Positions 59,901 through 64,000 of a stretch of 64,000 nucleotides of DNA are shown one piece after another (within the stretch, counting starts at the first letter, position 1; every line of letters begins with the position of its first letter). The stretch is from positions 20,917 to 84,916 of the forward strand of contig JAPTJF010000271.1 of NCBI GenBank assembly GCA_029339195.1, written 5' to 3'. This DNA comes from Micractinium sp. NFX-FRZ. Lineage: Eukaryota; Chlorophyta; Trebouxiophyceae; Chlorellales; Chlorellaceae. The position numbers and the translations under genes are program-made. The notes beneath the pieces are model-generated. The model made no database searches. It saw only the letters and a program-made list of their open reading frames with translations, and was not told where the DNA came from.

Positions 59901-62900
59901 CACGCACAGATCGTGCAGGCGCCGGAGTTCTACCGCCTGAAGCAGCTCATACGTGAGCGAGATGGCGGGGAAGCGTGCCGTGCTGTGCATGCTGTGCATG
60001 CCGTGCTGTGCTGTGTTGTGCTGTGTCGTGCTGTGACTGCTGTGCTGTGCCGTGCCCCGCACGCCGCACCACACACACGCACACAACCCGTCACGCCTCA
60101 CCACGCTACCCCCACCCGCACGTGCCCTCCTCACCTCTTGCCGCACCACAGTCCAGCGCCGCTCCGAGTTCACTGCCCGCAACCTGGCCAACACTCTGTG
60201 GAGCCTGGCCAAGGCCAACCACCACCCAGGTGAGAGTGAGGGGGTGGGGACACCTGCAAGGGGCGCACAAGGATTCCTGTACCTCAGCTGCATTGCTCAC
60301 ACCTCCCCATTCTCGAAATCTCTCTCCTGTGTGTTATACATTGGGGTGATACCCCCTGCACCTCATCAGCCTTGCTTCACATCTTCCCAATCTCGCAACC
60401 TCGCACCCAGGTTGCTCATTTCCTCCCCCCTAACACCCGGCGTGCAGGCGAAGAGTCCCTGTCGACTCTGGCGGCAAGGCTAAGTTTCACAATTTTGACA
60501 GTCTCTCACCCCTCCCACTCTTTGTGTGTTCTGCGAGTGGTTCCTGATTGCAGGCGACGACTTCCTGTCTGCCCTGGCGGGCGAGGTGAAGGCCAAGGCC
60601 AAGGAGGGCAACGCGCAGAACGTGGCCAACATGCTGTGGGCCTTTGCCACACTGGGTGAGCGAGGGAGGGCGCCCTGCACGCTGTGGGCATCCGGTCAAC
60701 TGCCTGCCACGAACAGCTGGCCCGTAGAATCGTTCAGGCATCCATGCATGCGTGCACATATGCCAGCTTGCCAGCCAGACGGGCAGCCTGTCCCGCGCCG
60801 CGGCTACTTGCCAGCCGCTCCTGCTTCTCCATCCCGCTGCCTCCCTCTTTGGTGCAGGCTGCCATTCGGGGGACGAGGTGATGCAGGCGCTGGTGGCAGC
60901 TGTGCCGCCTGGTTTCACAACCAAGCACTCGTCTCTTCTTCTTCTTCTTCTTCTTCTTTGGTGCAGGCTGCCATCCGGGGGATGAGGCGGTGCAGGCGCT
61001 GGCGGCGGCTGTGCCGCCTGGTTTCACAACCAAGCACTCGTCTCTTCTTCTTCTTCTTCTTCTTCTTCTTCTTCTTCTTTGGTGCAGACTCCATCCGGGG
61101 GATGAGGCGATGCAGGCGCTGGCGGCTGGTGTGGCCCCTCCTTTCTTACAATAGCATTCGCCTCTATCTCCTTTTCTTTGGTGCAGGCTGTAATCCGGGG
61201 GACGAGGTGATGCAGGCGCTGGCGGCTTCTGTGCCCCCCCATTCCTTACACTAGCATTCGCCTCTATATCGTTTTCTGTGGTGCAGGCTACCATCCGGGG
61301 GACGATGTGATGCAGGCGCTGGCGACGGCGGTGCAGGATAAGCTGTGGGAGTTCACCGCGCAGGTGGGCAGGGGTGTGCCACAATGGGCACATCAATGTA
61401 CAGTATGGTTGATGAAGACTGCTCCTCACCCACGTATGTGGACTGCCCTTTGCGTGCCTTGCGGGACACTCCCACGCCCACCGCTCGTTTGCCCCAAAGC
61501 GCCGGTTCGGCCCCCATGCTTGCCGTGCGCTTCCCCAGCCCACACTCTACCCACCCACTCCCACCCCTAGTCCCCACCGTCTGTTGTGCAGAACATGAGC
61601 AACGCTGTGCTGGCGTTTGCCAAGCTGGACTTCCCCCCCGGGGCGGAGGTGCTGGAGGGGCTGGCACGGGAGGCGCTGCAGAAGATCCGCACCTTCTCTC
61701 CCCAGGTCAGTGAGGGGCGGCCCCTATGCCTGCCTGTATGCAATGTTGCTGGCTCCCCGTGGACTTGAAATGTAATTGATTGATTGAATGATTGAATGGC
61801 CCCTCATGATGCCCTGCTCCTCTCCCCACTTGCCGCCGGCCCCTTTGACGCCCTCTGGGGGGGGCCTCTCCCAGCTGACAGCAGCCACACGTACTCTCTG
61901 CCGCGCCCTGCCTGCAGGCGCTGTCCAACACGCTGTGGGGCCTGTCCAAGCTGGGCATCCAGTCGGACGAGCTGATGGGGGCCATCGGGCGGGAGGCGCG
62001 CTGCCGCCTGGTGGAGTTCAACTCGCAGAACCTGGCCAACTCGGTGGGTGGTGTGGGTGGGGCAGGGAGGGGTAGGGGCAGGAGGGATGGTGAAGCAGAC
62101 GGGAGGCTCAGCCATCTCAGCCGTTTCAGCCGCCACTGTCATTGTCACTTGTCCATCTCTGTCGGGTGCTCAGTGCACCATCAATTAGTGAACCCTTGAG
62201 CACCTGTCTGCCCTGAGCCCTCGCCCCTGCAGGTGTGGGCGTACGCCAACATTGGGGTGAACCCCGGGGGGGACCTGCTGCAGGTAGCTGCCCGGCAGCT
62301 GCCAGGGCAGGGCTGTTGGGCAGGGCAGGGAGTTGTACCACCACGGTGGTAGCAGCCTGGGGGGCTGTCCAACGAGGTCCACTGACAGGGCAGCTGGCGC
62401 CTTGGCCCGTGCTTGGCTGCGGCGGTGCACGCATGTCGTGCATCGCCGCTGCACTTGCGCGCCCGCCTGGCGCTGTTGCACCTACCTGATGCCCATGTGA
62501 GCGCTGCCGCCACACCCCCCGTGCCTGGTGCGCAGGACTTTGCACGGGCCGCTGTCCAGAAGATGCCAGAATTCTCGCCGCAGGTGGGAGTGTGGGGATG
62601 TGGGACTGCTGGCATCAAGGCAGGGGGCAGCTGTGCGCCCAGGCACAGGAGCACACAGCTGCCTCAGCCCGCCTCCTCCGCACCGCTTCAGCCCACCCCC
62701 GTTGCCCCACCCGCCCACAGACAACCGCACGCGTGTTTGTGTGCTTGTGTGCTTGTGTACTTGTGTGCAACGCATGCGTGCTTGTTTGTTTGCCCCTTTT
62801 AACCAATGCAGAACATCTCCAACTTTCTGTGGGCCTTTGCCAAGCTGGAGCTGCACAACGCACCGCTGTTTGCAGAGGGTGGGTGGGGTGTGCGGGTGGA

Positions 62901-63909
62901 TGTGTGGGTGGTTGTGAGGGTGGACGGGTGCACGGCACACAGCTGCACAACGCGCCGCTGTTCACACAAGGTGGGTGGGGTGGGTGGGATGGTCCGCCTG
63001 AACCCGCAGGGTTTGTGGGCGGACAGGGGCGTGTGGGGCAGGGCGTGGTGGGAGGCTGCACGGCACACGGCTGCTGGTAGATGGTGGGTGAGTGGGTCGC
63101 CGGCCGCGGGCTTCGACATGTGTGTGCGCCCTCTGGGGGCGGGCGCAGCTCCTCCACGGGCCGCCACGCTTTGCATATGCTGAGCACCCTCGCCCGTGTC
63201 GTGCCCACACTGCCCAGTCCCCCCACCAGCAACACCACGCCACCCCCCGCCATGCCATGCCATGCAGCGGGCAAGCACGGCGCCCGTGTGATGCACACCT
63301 TCACCCCCCAGTCCATCGCCAACATGATCTGGGCTTACGCCACCCTGGGCGAGTGCCCAGACACCACATTCCTCCAGGTGGGCTTGCAGTGCACAGTGCT
63401 GAGGGTGCGGGGTGCGGGGTGTGGGGCTGGGTAGCGGCGGCGGCTGCTGTGCCAGAACATGGTCTGGCTCACAGCCCCCCTACGGGGGGAGTGCCCCGGC
63501 ACCACCTTCCTCCAGGTATGTGGGCAGCAGCTCTGAAAACTGCAGGGCTGGGATGTGGCCTGCCCACGCCAGGCGCTGGTGGGCCACGCCCAGCGGACAC
63601 ACAGCAAGTTTCAGCCCCAGTTTAACCTGAGCACTGCCCCGCATCTCCTTTTCTCTATATCTCCTGTACCCTGTGTGTACTGTGCAGGCGCTGGTGGGCC
63701 ACGCGCAGCGGCTGCTGGGCGAGTTGAGAGAAACCTTGGCACTGCCCCCCTTCCCGTCTACTCCAAGTCCCTTTACACTCCCTGTTGTGCAGGCGCTGGT
63801 GGGCCACGCGCAGCGGCTGCTGGGCGAGTTCAGCCCCCAGAACCTGAGCAACACGGCCTGGGCGCTGGCCACACTGAAGGAGTGCGACTCTGTCAAGATG
63901 CTGCACAGG
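56983..63909 (+). CDS. OPR-like helical-repeat protein, probably organelle RNA-binding (3' end off the window)
   Basis: Sixteen exons join in frame (740 codons so far): 56983-57317, 57578-57648, 58033-58227, 58791-59015, 59212-59585, 59823-59952, 60152-60229, 60554-60655, 61287-61363, 61592-61705, 61918-62043, 62233-62283, 62536-62583, 62812-62878, 63268-63377, 63793-63909. The first 370 or so residues are Pro/Gly/Ala/Tyr/His-rich and probably disordered. From INKRITAAGTAREIFDIVE onward come about eight 35-40-residue helical repeats, each with a core like NLANTLWSLAKA, NVANMLWAFATLG, NMSNAVLAFAKL, ALSNTLWGLSKLG, NISNFLWAFAKL, SIANMIWAYATLG and NLSNTAWALATL. Such repeats occur in algal OPR/RAP-type proteins that stabilise or activate single chloroplast or mitochondrial transcripts. 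A C-terminal RAP domain would lie beyond the edge. No clear transit peptide is visible. Confidence 0.82.
60851..61363 (+). repeat. Five-unit tandem array of acceptor plus exon start, with CTT tracts
   Basis: Units of 101-120 bp begin at the acceptors near 60857, 60964, 61084, 61186 and 61287. Each has a pyrimidine tract (CTT repeats at about 60936-60957 and 61042-61079), then GGTGCAG, then a version of GGCTACCATCCGGGGGACGA and CAGGCGCTGGCGGC. Only the last unit continues into a full exon with a donor. Confidence 0.85.
62936..63735 (+). repeat. Further splice-border echoes in the OPR-like gene
   Basis: 62939-62983 copies the exon end and donor at 62850-62886 (LHNAPLFAE). 63484-63521 copies the exon end and donor at 63350-63384 (CPDTTFLQ). 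63571-63600 and 63686-63732 copy the acceptor and exon start at 63787-63833 (ALVGHAQRLLGEF). Confidence 0.8.
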
Positions 63910-64000
63910 GTGGGTGGGGGCGTCACTAGTAGTTCCGGTCCAAAATGCACAGCCCGTTTTGTTAGGGAAAATCACCATGCACAGCCAGTTATGCACATTC

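Noticed and set aside
60857..61186. The four upstream array units as mutually exclusive exons
   Set aside because: They open in frame but run into CTT tracts or stops with no good donor at the position where the real exon ends.
60851..61363. Tandem array as a CRISPR locus
   Set aside because: Units are imperfect, adjacent copies of an exon border without unique spacers, in a eukaryotic gene.

Overview
This is a nuclear window from a GC-rich, intron-dense green alga. The evidence is protein-coding genes cut into many small exons by GT-AG introns, donors often of the form GGTGGGTGG, TGTAA-type polyadenylation signals near some stops, CAG/GCC-rich low-complexity coding sequence, and an OPR-like organelle RNA-binding repeat protein. 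A Chlorella-like trebouxiophyte fits best, but this is inference. I see no operons, ribosome-binding sites, rRNA or tRNA genes, or CRISPR arrays. Exon models were built by hand. For eight of the ten genes the joined exons keep one open frame from the chosen start to the stop (or to the window edge). The exceptions are EXO1, which enters from the left edge, and ClpX, whose first exon was not found.

Layout, left to right: (1) the 3' end of an EXO1-like exonuclease gene, + strand; (2) an SNAPC3/SNAP50-like snRNA-gene transcription factor, - strand, with a very large Gln-rich N-terminus; (3) a secreted Cys-rich protein made of two similar modules, - strand; (4) the NMD factor SMG8, + strand; (5) a full-length PDR/ABCG transporter, - strand, about 42 exons; (6) the ClpX unfoldase, - strand; (7) a TraB/PrgY-like protein, + strand; (8) a MIC19-like CHCH protein, - strand; (9) an SCP/CTDSPL2-like HAD phosphatase, + strand; (10) an OPR-like helical-repeat protein, + strand, running off the right edge. 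The genes are functionally unrelated housekeeping or organelle genes. Genes 3/4, 6/7 and 8/9 are divergent, and 1/2, 4/5 and 7/8 are convergent.

The most striking structural signal is not a gene. Introns in at least seven of the ten genes contain imperfect copies ('echoes') of the neighbouring exon/intron border. Acceptor copies lie upstream of the real acceptor and donor copies lie downstream of the real donor. The extreme case is a five-unit array at 60.85-61.36 kb. Other points of note are two copies of a roughly 250-300 bp inverted-repeat (MITE-like) element in two introns of the ABC gene, and a probable 4-nt micro-exon in the same gene.
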